Shown: positions 6,572 through 14,819, counted from the first letter of the stretch. The stretch is DNA of 20,911 nucleotides from CAZRVH01 sp964608325 (GCA_964608325.1 CAZSMX010000013.1:1-20911), one strand, 5' to 3'. Made by a program: numbers and translations. The notes: generated from the letters alone by a model not told the origin.

Positions 6572-7679
6572 ATTTGTCCTTCGATCCGTCTCCGCCCTCC
6601 TTCTTTTCCTCCTTCGGAAGAAGCGGGTTGTTTTCGTAATTCATGATGAGCGAGAGCATGGACTTGCTCCTCAGGATGGCGGGGATTTGTTTCGGGCTAC
6701 CATCTTGGTTCACCAAACCGACGGTACGAGCAATATCATCGATAATCGCAAAGCGTTCGTACGGGGTCAGCTTGTCTTCGGGAATTTTTTTCTTTGGAAG
6801 CGGGTCCAACATCTTCGTTACTTTCCCCCGCTGGTGCATACCCAGGAACTCCATCACGTTCATGTCCAGCACTCCCGCGACGGGAATGACACCGTTCCTA
6901 TCCGTCCCGATTTCCTTCAGGAACTGGGGAGGAATTCCTTCTTCCGCCAGCACTTTTGCCACGTCATCGATCTGCTTCTCCTGAGGCTTTCCCTCAGGAT
7001 TCCTCGCATATTTGAATAATTTGGCTCCTCCTTCGGCAGCCACCGCGGCGGTAGTCACGCCTAGGATGCTCCAGAAAGCGAACTTCCTGAAATTCGGCGC
7101 CTTCTTCAAAAGCAGCACCACGCCGGCGATGCCGGCCGCTAGCGCACCAAGCATGAGCGCCTTATCCCCCGCCGTTGCACGGGGGCTGTTGAATGCATCC
7201 CACACGCCGTTGATCGCCTTTTTCCCTGCTTCAACAGTCTGTTTGACGATGGAAGAATCCCTGTCCTTGCTGAAATCTATCTCATTACGGATTTTCTTGC
7301 GATCCTGTACGGACTTATTGCGTGCGTTGATGGATTCGGTCATCTGGCGAAGGACGCCCAGCGACGCCTGGACCTTCGCAGGATCCGGATCCTGGTCAGC
7401 GATAAGGAAATGTCTCTTCAGTTGTGCTTCGAATGCATTGAGCGGCTGCTTCCTGTCTTCCTCTTTATTCACGAGATAATTGCGGATGTCATCTTCCACA
7501 ATATCGGTCCTTTCGGCGAAATACATTTCCATTTCGAAGCGCATCGCCCGTTCCTTGTCAGCCTCAGCAGCCGGATCCGCTTCCCCCGCCTTTTCCGCAC
7601 CTCCATTTGGATTACTCATAAAGAGAGGGCGGCTTTCACCCTCGAGGAACCGGTGTGTTTTGGTATGAATTCCAAACAT
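6570..7679 (-). CDS. Hypothetical double-span membrane protein, 369 aa
   Basis: No family recognised. Residues 1-165 are hydrophilic and charged (AEADKERAMRFEMEMYFAER, VNKEEDRKQPLNAFEAQLKR). Two adjacent membrane spans follow at about 176-195 (ALMLGALAAGIAGVVLLL) and 203-220 (FWSILGVTTAAVAAEGG). A soluble C-terminal part of about 145 residues ends in a Lys/Glu/Gly-rich tail (KEEKKEGGDGSKDK). With two spans close together, both long ends should lie on the same side, probably the cytoplasm. The start at 7679 follows the promoter TTGAAT-N17-TATAAT by 24 bases without a Shine-Dalgarno site. A later in-frame ATG at 7619 (MSNPNGG) opens a typical soluble N-terminus and is a real alternative. The promoter overlaps the stop of the lamin-tail gene upstream. 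Confidence 0.74.
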   Translation of the reverse strand: MFGIHTKTHRFLEGESRPLFMSNPNGGAEKAGEADPAAEADKERAMRFEMEMYFAERTDIVEDDIRNYLVNKEEDRKQPLNAFEAQLKRHFLIADQDPDPAKVQASLGVLRQMTESINARNKSVQDRKKIRNEIDFSKDRDSSIVKQTVEAGKKAINGVWDAFNSPRATAGDKALMLGALAAGIAGVVLLLKKAPNFRKFAFWSILGVTTAAVAAEGGAKLFKYARNPEGKPQEKQIDDVAKVLAEEGIPPQFLKEIGTDRNGVIPVAGVLDMNVMEFLGMHQRGKVTKMLDPLPKKKIPEDKLTPYERFAIIDDIARTVGLVNQDGSPKQIPAILRSKSMLSLIMNYENNPLLPKEEKKEGGDGSKDK

Positions 7680-7703
7680 AAGCGCATGTGAATATTTCTA
7701 TTT

Positions 7704-7732
7704 ATTATAGCATTTTCGGCGTTTTTATTCAA
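7704..7732 (-). promoter_or_regulatory. Promoter of the 369-aa membrane-protein gene
   Basis: Minus strand: TTGAAT (7732-7727), spacer 17, extended -10 TGcTATAAT (hexamer 7709-7704). The -35 overlaps the TGA stop of the lamin-tail gene. Confidence 0.7.
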
Positions 7733-9867
7733 TATCGCCGCAGGAAGCCAAAGCAGGCAATAAAGGCACAATAGACACTCAGAAGAACATACAGGTACCA
7801 ATAAAGCGATAGATCGCGGTTTACCACCGCCGAATGTGAATCCATCAACCCTTGGAAGAGAGGTGATAACGCTGACTTATAATCCCCTATTTGAACAATA
7901 TTTTTATACATAATTTTTCTGTAATAAGATAATGCTTTTTTGTTTTTCTTAAGGGCTAAACGTGAATTCTTGTTTTTTAATTTCGGAGGTTTAAGGAAGC
8001 AAATATTAACAGAAGAAGACGTAGGTTTTTCAGTGAGGCACCAATCGCTGTCAGACCGTGCGTACGCAACGCCCGTTTTCGTTTTGGGATACGTGACGGA
8101 GTCGACGACTGTTCCATCAGGAGCGATGAGGCGCACGTCATCCCCTCCGTTATTCCACGATACTTTTATCCCTTTCAGCATCAGAAAGGATCGGGGCGGC
8201 AAGCGATCATCCGATGTCAGTTTGAACGGCTTGCTTCCAGATCCGCTCACATCGTCGATCATCCAGCCTGCCAAGTTGACGGTTTCGTGGGAACCGTTGT
8301 ACAGCTCGATCCATTCCGACTCTCCTTTGCGAGGCGAGGGATACACCTCGGAGAGGAGATGCTGCACCGGATAGGAGGAGCGAAGCAGTACATACTCCTT
8401 TTCGAAGACATCCGAACGGAGGACGGTACCGCTGCCAATACGCAACTCTGCGTAGGCTTGCACGACCGTGTCACCTCCGATGACCGCCCCGGTCTCCATC
8501 AGTCGGTACGGGGAGTCATTGAAGGATGCGTAGTACGACACCGGAAGATTGGACCGGAAGATTAGCACGGCGCCGGATTGGACCAGATCCTCCTTGAGCG
8601 ACGGTTCGATACCGATACCACCCGCCTGCACCAGTCGGAGGAGATCCTGGTGGCGTTGCGCTTCACGCACAAGATGACTTGTTTCATCGGATGCCCATAA
8701 CCCGCGCCTGTTTCTGAAGCCCTCCGTCTCGTGGATGGCGTATCCCCTGTCCATTTCATGCGAAGCGTAGGCGCAGCCGTTCTTCAGTAGAAAAGTCGCG
8801 GCGTCATATCCGTCTGCCAGCATCACCGATGCTTCCATATTTGTATTAAAAAGTAGTTCTATTTTTTTCTTTATAGTAAGGGCTGAAATCAAATCATTAC
8901 AATTAATACTTTTTGCGTTTTGAATACCGATGGGACGGTAATCAATCAGCTGCTTTCCATCGACACGGATGTCCAACGCCCCCGATGCGGAGACCGTCAC
9001 CTCGTCGACAAGGACCCGATGTGCGTATGTCTCGTGTACGACCGGCATGCCTTCTGGGGGTTTGTTCCAGGAAAGAAAATCCACTTCGACCCCCGCGTCG
9101 TCGAACAGCTGGATGGCGCCAGTCGCGTTGCGTAGCGTCACTCCCAGCTCCGCCGCCATGAAGCGTTCTGTCGCGTATGGATGGATCGCCCTTCCGGACA
9201 GCGATACGTCCTTCCCCGAACGCAGCGTCCACTTCTGCAACCAGAGGGGCCTACCCGTCAGGTTCTCGATCTCCACCCATTCGTTTGCCCCGTCCACCCC
9301 TTGGGGATTGGGAAGGACGGCGTTCAGCCTCGCCTTGGGCGGACCGGAGGGCAACGGCACGGATAGGAAAGCATTCGCGGAGCCGGGAGTGAGCAATGGA
9401 GTCCAGAGCCACCGTCCGTCATCACGCAGGGCGTACGATTGCATTGCCGGCGCATGGTCGAAGGCTACTTCCTGGAGAACGATGCCGCTTCCGCCCAGCG
9501 GGTCGGGGGCGATCAGCCGGAGGATGTCCTTGTCGTTGTTCAAGGCGATGTCCGTCCGGGTGCGGGGGAAGAGCATCGTCTCATCCAGGGGGAGGCGGAG
9601 ATGGCGGAGATCGAAACGCTTGCCCGATGTATCCTCGATGCTCCACCCGCACAGGGGCAGGTCCCGACCCGAGACATTCCGGACTTCGATCCACTCCCCC
9701 TCCTCTTCGTCGCCGTCGGGATTGGGGAGCAGCTCGGTGATGAGGGCGCCCGTGAAGGCGGATGGCATGCAGCTGAATGGAAGGATGGAATTCGTGCTTT
9801 CTTCCTCGATCTTTTTTGGCTTCTTTGCAACGAAAACGGGCAATGACTGTACCATCGTGTTACCACA
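7729..9867 (-). CDS. Lamin-tail-domain surface protein, C-terminal two-thirds (same gene as 9968-11369)
   Basis: This is the downstream part of one gene split by the N gap; numbering below is from the ATG at 11375 after collapsing the artefact. Lamin-tail domains (LTDs) lie at about 490-616 (ITELLPNPDG...GEWIEV, LCGWSIED), 630-735 (NAVLPNPQG...NEWVEIEN) and 953-1075 (SEVYPSPRKGESEWIELYN, LAGWMIDD). Each has the LTD signature of a leading LPNP-like turn, EWIE strand, GW strand and closing DSVxYP-like strand. Between the second and third of these lies a degenerate staphylococcal-nuclease-like domain (about 735-848): LDIRVDGKQLIDYRPIGIQ, then LADGYDAATFLLKNGCAYA, then RNRRGLW. The C-terminus has a membrane span (about 1138-1160) and a short RRY tail, so the protein should be anchored with its domains outside. 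Known LTDs bind proteins or surfaces; the ligand here is unknown. Confidence 0.85.
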   Translation of the reverse strand, partial: CGNTMVQSLPVFVAKKPKKIEEESTNSILPFSCMPSAFTGALITELLPNPDGDEEEGEWIEVRNVSGRDLPLCGWSIEDTSGKRFDLRHLRLPLDETMLFPRTRTDIALNNDKDILRLIAPDPLGGSGIVLQEVAFDHAPAMQSYALRDDGRWLWTPLLTPGSANAFLSVPLPSGPPKARLNAVLPNPQGVDGANEWVEIENLTGRPLWLQKWTLRSGKDVSLSGRAIHPYATERFMAAELGVTLRNATGAIQLFDDAGVEVDFLSWNKPPEGMPVVHETYAHRVLVDEVTVSASGALDIRVDGKQLIDYRPIGIQNAKSINCNDLISALTIKKKIELLFNTNMEASVMLADGYDAATFLLKNGCAYASHEMDRGYAIHETEGFRNRRGLWASDETSHLVREAQRHQDLLRLVQAGGIGIEPSLKEDLVQSGAVLIFRSNLPVSYYASFNDSPYRLMETGAVIGGDTVVQAYAELRIGSGTVLRSDVFEKEYVLLRSSYPVQHLLSEVYPSPRKGESEWIELYNGSHETVNLAGWMIDDVSGSGSKPFKLTSDDRLPPRSFLMLKGIKVSWNNGGDDVRLIAPDGTVVDSVTYPKTKTGVAYARSDSDWCLTEKPTSSSVNICFLKPPKLKNKNSRLALKKNKKALSYYRKIMYKNIVQIGDYKSALSPLFQGLMDSHSAVVNRDLSLYWYLYVLLSVYCAFIACFGFLRRY
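9813..9867. repeat. 55-base exact duplicate, left flank of gap
   Basis: This stretch is identical, base for base, to 9968-10022 on the other side of the N run. It is the same genomic sequence reported twice at two contig ends rather than a biological repeat. Confidence 0.92.
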
Positions 9868-9967
9868 NNNNNNNNNNNNNNNNNNNNNNNNNNNNNNNNN
9901 NNNNNNNNNNNNNNNNNNNNNNNNNNNNNNNNNNNNNNNNNNNNNNNNNNNNNNNNNNNNNNNNNNN
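9868..9967. other. Assembly gap of 100 N, artefactual
   Basis: Exactly 100 N were placed by scaffolding. The flanks overlap by 55 bases (9813-9867 equals 9968-10022), a common de Bruijn k-mer size. Collapsing N plus one copy removes 155 bases and joins the two reading frames without interruption. Confidence 0.93.
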
Positions 9968-10022
9968 TTTTTGGCTTCTTTGCAACGAAAACGGGCAATG
10001 ACTGTACCATCGTGTTACCACA
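9968..10022. repeat. 55-base exact duplicate, right flank of gap
   Basis: Identical to 9813-9867; see that entry. It should be collapsed with it in a corrected assembly. Confidence 0.92.
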
Positions 10023-11369
10023 GTAATCGGTGAAGGTGAGTGTGATCTCACCGGCGCCGAATGACTGCAACGCGTGCGACGGAGGGTTGCAGCTTTGGTT
10101 CACATACCCGTCCGGGTACTCCCATCGGCAGGTCGCTCCGTCCGTCGATCCCGATACGGAACGCAGCGCGAGGTTCAGGGTGACCGAGTCCCCCGTCGGC
10201 ATACCGGATTGCACGTCGATCGCGACCACGGAACCCGAGGAGGAGTTGGGCGCACCCGGCGTGGGATCGCAGAGAGATTTCGGATTGCCATCCGACCCCC
10301 GGCCGAAGGAGACGCCTTCCGGGAGCGCGGGATAGGCGAAGGTATCCACGGTGACGCCGCCCTGTTTCAACACCACGACACCGCCTGCGTTGGTCAGCGA
10401 CAGCTTGGACTCGCTCTTCGGCACCAGTCTGGGCATGCCGGGCGACAACTCGAAAGCCGGCAAGGCGTGCGCCGTACTCCCGCTCATGGACAAGGTGATG
10501 CCCGCTGCGGCGATTGATCCGCTACCGACATTGGTGATTTCGATCCATTCGCCATCGTCGCTGCCGACGGGATCGGGCATCACTTCGTTGATCCGCAGGA
10601 GCAAAGGAGATGATGACTCGGAACTTTGAGAGAGCGATGACTGCGTTGAGGATGCCGAAGTAGAAATGATCGACGATGAAGAAGAGGACACGCTTGAGGT
10701 CGGAACAGTGGACGCTGATGAGCCGGAAGCGGATGTGGAAAACCCGGATCCCGGCGTTCCGAAGAGTGCGAATGACACCGAGTCGAATCCGTTGGATGCA
10801 GTGGCAGACCTCCAGTTGGATGCGATGTTCCCGGGAGCGCGCACGTCAATGCGTTCCATGCTCGCCTTGGCAACAGAGGTATTGGTACCCGCAAACGGAT
10901 TGCCAACTCCGTCGTCCGCTTCGTCGCGGAGAAAATGGTGTTCGTCGTACAGTCGGAGGAGCAGCTTGGTATTCGGCAGGCTCATGGAGGTCGATGTGGC
11001 GAAGGGCGGGGAAAGGAGTCGGGACTGCGTTTCGGGATAGTTGCTGACGACCGCGAAGCCGCCGCTCGCGATGGAGGCGCCTGAAGCGAATCGGACCAGG
11101 GTTTGCTCCACGCCGTCCTTCACCGAGACCAGCGTCCAGCCGCTCAGTGAAGCTGGTGCCGCAGCTCCGTCAGAATAGGCCGCCAGTTCCACCCACTCGT
11201 CCGCCGTGCTCAGGTCCGTCCCCATCCACATCACCTCGCTGATCACGACACTCACGGCAATGCTCGGCGCTGCCTCCTGCGCGAATGCCGTCGATACAGG
11301 CAATAATTGAACAAATAAATAGTTCAATAAAACAGCGGTACTGAATGCAACATTTGGAAAACAACGCAT
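9968..11369 (-). CDS. Lamin-tail-domain surface protein, N-terminal part (same gene as 7729-9867)
   Basis: The upstream part of the split gene. A signal peptide (hydrophobic core AVLLNYLFVQLL, cleavage near TAFA-QEA, about residue 33) directs export. The first lamin-tail domain (LTD) is at about 43-205 (ISEVMWMG...DEWVELAAY, LSGWTLVS). It is followed by a Ser/Thr-rich linker (210-256) typical of surface spacers. The second LTD is at 259-377 (INEVMPDPVGSDDGEWIEI, DTFAYPALPEGVSFGR, ending DPTPGAPN). Then comes an Ig/PKD-like beta domain (about 382-465) with a probable disulfide pair around CRWEYPDGYVNQSC and a later Cys in DYCGN. The last 18 residues repeat the first residues of the other half, proving continuity. 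The start at 11369 has GGGAG 7 bases upstream; an in-frame ATG at 11375 adds two residues. The whole protein is about 1161-1163 residues. Confidence 0.85.
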
Positions 11370-11375
11370 GCGCAT

Positions 11376-11782
11376 GCTCCCATCAAAGGCGAAACACCGG
11401 TAGGCAGGCAGGGGCCGGAAGATACTTGCCGCACACGAAAGCGAAAGAGGGGGTGATTCAGGGCTTTTCTCGGTTCCCGCTCATTGGAGAACAAGCAAAC
11501 GCATCGTGCAATCGAAGTTGGAGTATGGATTCGATTTCAGCCCTAGTGGAAAACAAGAAAAAGATACTCGATTTTACCTGCTTCGAAGGTATACTCGGTT
11601 CACTCTACGACATGTCGGAGGCGGATTCCCTCTCCCCATCATGCAACTTCTCATTACCATCGCATGCATCGCGCTCTCCGCGGCACTCCTGGTGCCCGCG
11701 TCGCTACGCATGAAGTTGCTGTCCGTCCCTTTGCCATCCCGTCGTAGGAGTGTTTCTTTTGTCACTCCTCCCTCTTCCCATC
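11376..11782. other. 407-base divergent intergenic region before rny
   Basis: No convincing gene is seen. Short open frames reach across it on the plus strand but have poor composition and run into rny in another frame. A -10-like TATACT (11590-11595) has no good -35. A 17-base element, TCCCTCTCCCCATCATG (11627-11643), recurs with one change at 11769-11785, where it contains the rny start codon. GGGAG next to 11380 is the Shine-Dalgarno site of the lamin-tail gene. No match to the cores of RNase P, SRP RNA or tmRNA is evident. Confidence 0.55.
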
Positions 11783-13339
11783 ATGGAACAAACAACACTA
11801 TTCACAGGACTGCTCGCAGGAGCGGCCTTGGGTCTGATCATCGGTTGGACCGTCTTTTCTAAAGGAAAGAAAATCAGCCGCAGCCTGCAGGCGGAAATCG
11901 ATAAGCAGAAGCAGGAATTGCAGCGCGCGAACATCGAACTCACCGAGGCAAAAGCCCAGGTGAAGGCCGCTGAAGCCGAAGCAAAGGCGTCTGCGAAGGA
12001 AATCCTCGCGGATGCTCGTTTGAACGCGAACGAAATAGAGACCAGGCTCCAGAAAGAGCAGGCTCGCGTGGAAGAGAAGGAGAAGATCCTGGATGAGAAA
12101 GTAAAGGAGGTGGAACGCCAGCGCGACAATTTGAAGAAGACCGAGACGGAAATGGAATCCCTCAAGTCCGAACTCAAGGACGCGCAGTCCCAGCACCGCG
12201 AGGCATTGGAAAAGGTGTCCAAGCTCTCCGTGGAGGACGCGAAAGAGGAATTGAAGAAGGAACTGGAAGAGGAATTCTCCGATTACTTCGCAAGTCATGT
12301 GAAGGCCATGAAGGAGAAGGCCGAGGAAGAAGCCGAGGAGCGCGCCAAGGACCTCATGTCCCAGGCGATGCAGCGCTACGCGTCCGAGACCGCGACGGAA
12401 TCCACCGCCACCGTCGTGCAGCTGCCGTCCGATGACGTGAAAGGAAAGATCATCGGAAAGGAAGGCCGCAACATCAACGCGTTCGAATCCGCCACGGGCG
12501 TGGACGTCATCATCGACGACACCCCGGGCGTCATCGTCATCTCGGGATACGACCTCGCCCGCCGCTACGTCGCCAAACTCTCCATGGAGAAGTTGGTGCA
12601 GGACGGACGCATCCAGCCGGCGCGTATCGAGGAAATCGTCGGCAAGATGAAGGAGCAGGTGGGCAAGATGATGTTGGAGTTCGGAAAGCGTGCCGTGGAA
12701 GAACTCGGCATCACGGGCTACTCGCAGGATCTCCTGAAGATCATCGGACGCCTGCGCTTCCGCACCAGCTACGGACAGAACGTGCTGAAGCACTCCGTGG
12801 AGATGGCCCACATCGGGCGCATGCTCGCCGAGGAGATCGGCGCCGACCCACGCATCGTCGTGGAAGGATGCCTCCTGCATGACATCGGAAAGGCCCTGGA
12901 CCACGAGGTGGCCGGTACGCACGTGGAGATCGGCGTGGAGATCTGCAAGCGCTTCAAAGTCCGCCCGGAAGTCATCCACTGCGTCGCGGCCCACCACGAG
13001 GACATACCCATGGCTTCGCCCGAAGCTTTCGTCGTCGCGGCCGTGGATGCCATCTCCGGCGCGCGTCCGGGAGCCCGCCGCGAGTCGGTGGAAGAGTACT
13101 TCAAGCGCCTGCGCGAACTGGAGGACGCAGCCAAGACCTTCGATGGAGTGCAGCGCGCCTTTGCTATCTCGGCGGGACGCGAAATCCGCGTGTACGTCGA
13201 TACCGACCGCGTGGATGACCTGGGCCAGCAGAAGCTCGCCAAGGACATCGCCAAGAAGATCGAGAACGAACTCACCTACCCGGGCGTCATCCGTGTGAAC
13301 GTGATCCGCGAGCGCCGCGTGGAGGAGACGGCGAAGTAA
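11783..13339 (+). CDS. rny: Ribonuclease Y
   Basis: A membrane-anchored endoribonuclease that begins mRNA decay. From ATG 11783 the product has 518 residues, the usual family length of about 510-525. An N-terminal membrane span lies at about 6-24 (LFTGLLAGAALGLIIGW). A long charged coiled coil runs over about 30-200. The KH RNA-binding domain has GKIIGKEGRNINAFE (about 221-234). The HD hydrolase domain has HSVEMAHIG, the metal-binding LLHDIGK (about 365-371) and HHED (about 404-407). A GTG start 33 bases upstream would add a hydrophobic MFLLSLLPLPI segment; the ATG is preferred because the family begins right before the span. There is no Shine-Dalgarno site; instead a pyrimidine-rich tract precedes the ATG. 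The gene ends in a UUCG-loop terminator. With RNase III in this window, the two are candidate partners in RNA turnover. Confidence 0.95.
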   Translation: MEQTTLFTGLLAGAALGLIIGWTVFSKGKKISRSLQAEIDKQKQELQRANIELTEAKAQVKAAEAEAKASAKEILADARLNANEIETRLQKEQARVEEKEKILDEKVKEVERQRDNLKKTETEMESLKSELKDAQSQHREALEKVSKLSVEDAKEELKKELEEEFSDYFASHVKAMKEKAEEEAEERAKDLMSQAMQRYASETATESTATVVQLPSDDVKGKIIGKEGRNINAFESATGVDVIIDDTPGVIVISGYDLARRYVAKLSMEKLVQDGRIQPARIEEIVGKMKEQVGKMMLEFGKRAVEELGITGYSQDLLKIIGRLRFRTSYGQNVLKHSVEMAHIGRMLAEEIGADPRIVVEGCLLHDIGKALDHEVAGTHVEIGVEICKRFKVRPEVIHCVAAHHEDIPMASPEAFVVAAVDAISGARPGARRESVEEYFKRLRELEDAAKTFDGVQRAFAISAGREIRVYVDTDRVDDLGQQKLAKDIAKKIENELTYPGVIRVNVIRERRVEETAK

Positions 13340-13359
13340 GCATCAACCGAGTAATGATC

Positions 13360-13385
13360 AAAGAGGGCCTTCGGGTCCTCTTTTT
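13360..13385 (+). terminator. Intrinsic terminator of rny
   Basis: Stem AAGAGGGCC with GGTCCTCTT (one G-U pair), loop TTCG, then five T. It lies about 20 bases after the stop and about 40 before the next gene, so that gene needs its own promoter. Confidence 0.88.
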
Positions 13386-13424
13386 GATTTACAGCCGAAA
13401 AGGGAACGGGCACGATATCCGGCC

Positions 13425-13736
13425 ATGCTTCTTCCGATCGACGACGGCGAAAAAATGGAAGCGATACGCGGCATAGCCACGTTGGACACGGAAGCATGCA
13501 AAGCCCTGGCCGAAAAGGATGACATGAAAGAAGTGCGCGGCAGCCTGCTCATTCTCGGATCGTTGGCCGAAGACGCGCGCAGGATGATCGAGGAAATAGA
13601 AGCGGGCATCCTGAAAGGCACATGGAAGGACGGGGATATGGAAACGATCTGCCAGGACGTCGCGATGGTCCTGGAAATTCTTCACGCGAAATTGCAGGGG
13701 AAGTTGGACGAAGTCCTCGCCGGCCTGCGCAATTAA
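13425..13736 (+). CDS. Small helical hypothetical protein, 103 aa
   Basis: 103 residues, acidic, almost entirely helical by composition, with a Met/Glu/Leu-rich pattern (GSLLILGSLAEDARRMIEEIE, VAMVLEILHAKLQGKLDEVL). No membrane span, metal motif or known family. It lies between the rny terminator and the convergent mutY, sharing TTAA so that the two stop codons overlap. No Shine-Dalgarno site; a weak -10-like ATATCC ends a few bases before the ATG. A later in-frame ATG at 13455 is possible. Coding is supported by clean spacing and composition only. Confidence 0.6.
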   Translation: MLLPIDDGEKMEAIRGIATLDTEACKALAEKDDMKEVRGSLLILGSLAEDARRMIEEIEAGILKGTWKDGDMETICQDVAMVLEILHAKLQGKLDEVLAGLRN

Positions 13737-14698
13737 TGCAGGGCGATCCTTTCGCCTTTCCGCCGCACCATTTCCTCCGAAACCAACTTATCCACAATTC
13801 CCTTCAGCCACGCCCCGTGCTCTTTGCGATCCCAATCGGTCGCGATCTCCTTCCCGATCTCATCGAGTGTCATTCCTTTCTTGGCATCACGCAAGGCATC
13901 GACGATGCGTCCGCGGAAGATACGATTCGGGATGAACTTCGCACCGACCATCCGACCGGGCTCGGCTTTCTTCATCCTTTTCTTATCTAAAGCAGGCACC
14001 TTGTGCGCCGCCTTCATCAAGCCGTTCGCTGTGAGCGGACAAATGTCCCACTTCGGGGACGTCTTGGTGCATACGAGCGATCCGAAATCCATGAGGGCCG
14101 CGTGCCAGTTGGCCGCGTCGTGACCAGGCTGTCCGTCCAGCGCGACTGCGAGTAACTCTTCCGCGAGGACGAGCAATTCCTTATCGGACGCTTCCCAGGT
14201 TCCGTCCGCGCGCTCCGGCCCGATGAAGGAGCGGTGCAGGATGCGTCGAATGTTCGTGTCTATGCAGGGAGTCGGCAGGTTGAACGCGAAGTTGCGGACG
14301 GCTGCGGCCGTATACGGCCCTATTCCTTTGATAGCGATCAGCTTGTCGTATTCCATGGGAAACACACCATCGTATTCATTTAAGATCGTCTTGGCGGCAT
14401 CCCGCAGGCGAAGCGCCCGGCTGTTGTAGCCCATCCCCCTCCAGGCCAGGATCACTTCCTTATTAGAGGCTTCGGCCAGGTCCTTGAGCGTGGGAAAGCG
14501 ATCAAGGAATTGGCGAAAGATAATGATGACACGCGGAACCTGCGTCTGCTGGAGCATGATTTCCGAAACGAGAACCATATACGCGCGCTGCGTATCATCC
14601 TTTATAAGGAGGTCGCGCCAGGGTAATTCTCGCTTATGGCGGGCATACCACGCCCAAATTTCCTCCGCGAAGCCCTCCATAGTGTTCCTATCCGTCAT
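13733..14698 (-). CDS. mutY: A/G-specific adenine glycosylase MutY, Fe-S cysteines incomplete
   Basis: This base-excision repair enzyme removes adenine mispaired with 8-oxoguanine. The 321 residues contain the helix-hairpin-helix glycosylase core: SEIMLQQTQV (45-54) with the catalytic Glu46, the hairpin KGIGPYTAAAV (124-134), and the catalytic Asp147 in CIDTNIRRIL. The iron-sulfur loop, normally Cys-x6-Cys-x2-Cys-x5-Cys, reads Cys210, Trp217, Cys220, Gly226, so two of four ligands are missing and a [4Fe-4S] cluster is unlikely. The C-terminus (about 255-321) is not the NUDIX-like 8-oxoG-recognition domain. It resembles the short winged-helix tail with an RGRIVDAL motif seen in other short MutY proteins. 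The gene is divergent from tuf; a -10-like TATAGG ends 8 bases before the ATG. It converges on the 103-residue gene, sharing TTAA. Confidence 0.9.
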   Translation of the reverse strand: MTDRNTMEGFAEEIWAWYARHKRELPWRDLLIKDDTQRAYMVLVSEIMLQQTQVPRVIIIFRQFLDRFPTLKDLAEASNKEVILAWRGMGYNSRALRLRDAAKTILNEYDGVFPMEYDKLIAIKGIGPYTAAAVRNFAFNLPTPCIDTNIRRILHRSFIGPERADGTWEASDKELLVLAEELLAVALDGQPGHDAANWHAALMDFGSLVCTKTSPKWDICPLTANGLMKAAHKVPALDKKRMKKAEPGRMVGAKFIPNRIFRGRIVDALRDAKKGMTLDEIGKEIATDWDRKEHGAWLKGIVDKLVSEEMVRRKGERIALH

Positions 14699-14706
14699 GG
14701 AACCAT

Positions 14707-14735
14707 CCTATACACCCTGCAGGGCGACATCAAAA
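14707..14735 (-). promoter_or_regulatory. Weak candidate promoter of mutY
   Basis: Minus strand: TTTTGA (14735-14730), spacer 17, TATAGG (14712-14707), 8 bases before the ATG. The match is modest; a second TATAGGAT lies at about 14752-14745. Confidence 0.35.
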
Positions 14736-14780
14736 ACTCCGATGGCTATCCTATAGGTATGCCCCTGCGAAAATCTCCTG

Positions 14781-14809
14781 TTGACCTGCCTTGCCGAATT
14801 CCCTAGACT
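14781..14809 (+). promoter_or_regulatory. Promoter of tuf
   Basis: -35 TTGACC (14781-14786), spacer of 17, -10 TAGACT (14804-14809). The predicted start near 14816 gives a leader of about 58 bases that opens with the hairpin at 14820-14835. Confidence 0.75.
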
Positions 14810-14819
14810 GGGCCAGCTT

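Noticed and set aside
9813..10022. Biological direct repeat flanking the gap
   Set aside because: An exact 55-base overlap at two contig ends that restores one reading frame is better explained by assembly.
11400..11480. Possible SRP-like RNA around GGGGCCGGAAGATACTTGCCGC
   Set aside because: GGAA is in a loosely similar context, but flanking stems do not pair as in SRP RNA.
11345..11862. Two plus-strand open frames in the intergenic region before rny
   Set aside because: Composition is not protein-like, they run out of frame into rny or stop early, and no start signal is seen.
11798..12997. A 399-residue minus-strand frame inside rny
   Set aside because: His/Leu/Asp-rich mirror of a coiled-coil gene; rny on the other strand is certain.
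14740..14760. Palindrome around CCTATAGG as an operator between mutY and tuf
   Set aside because: Short, imperfect flanks and no regulator nearby; could be chance.
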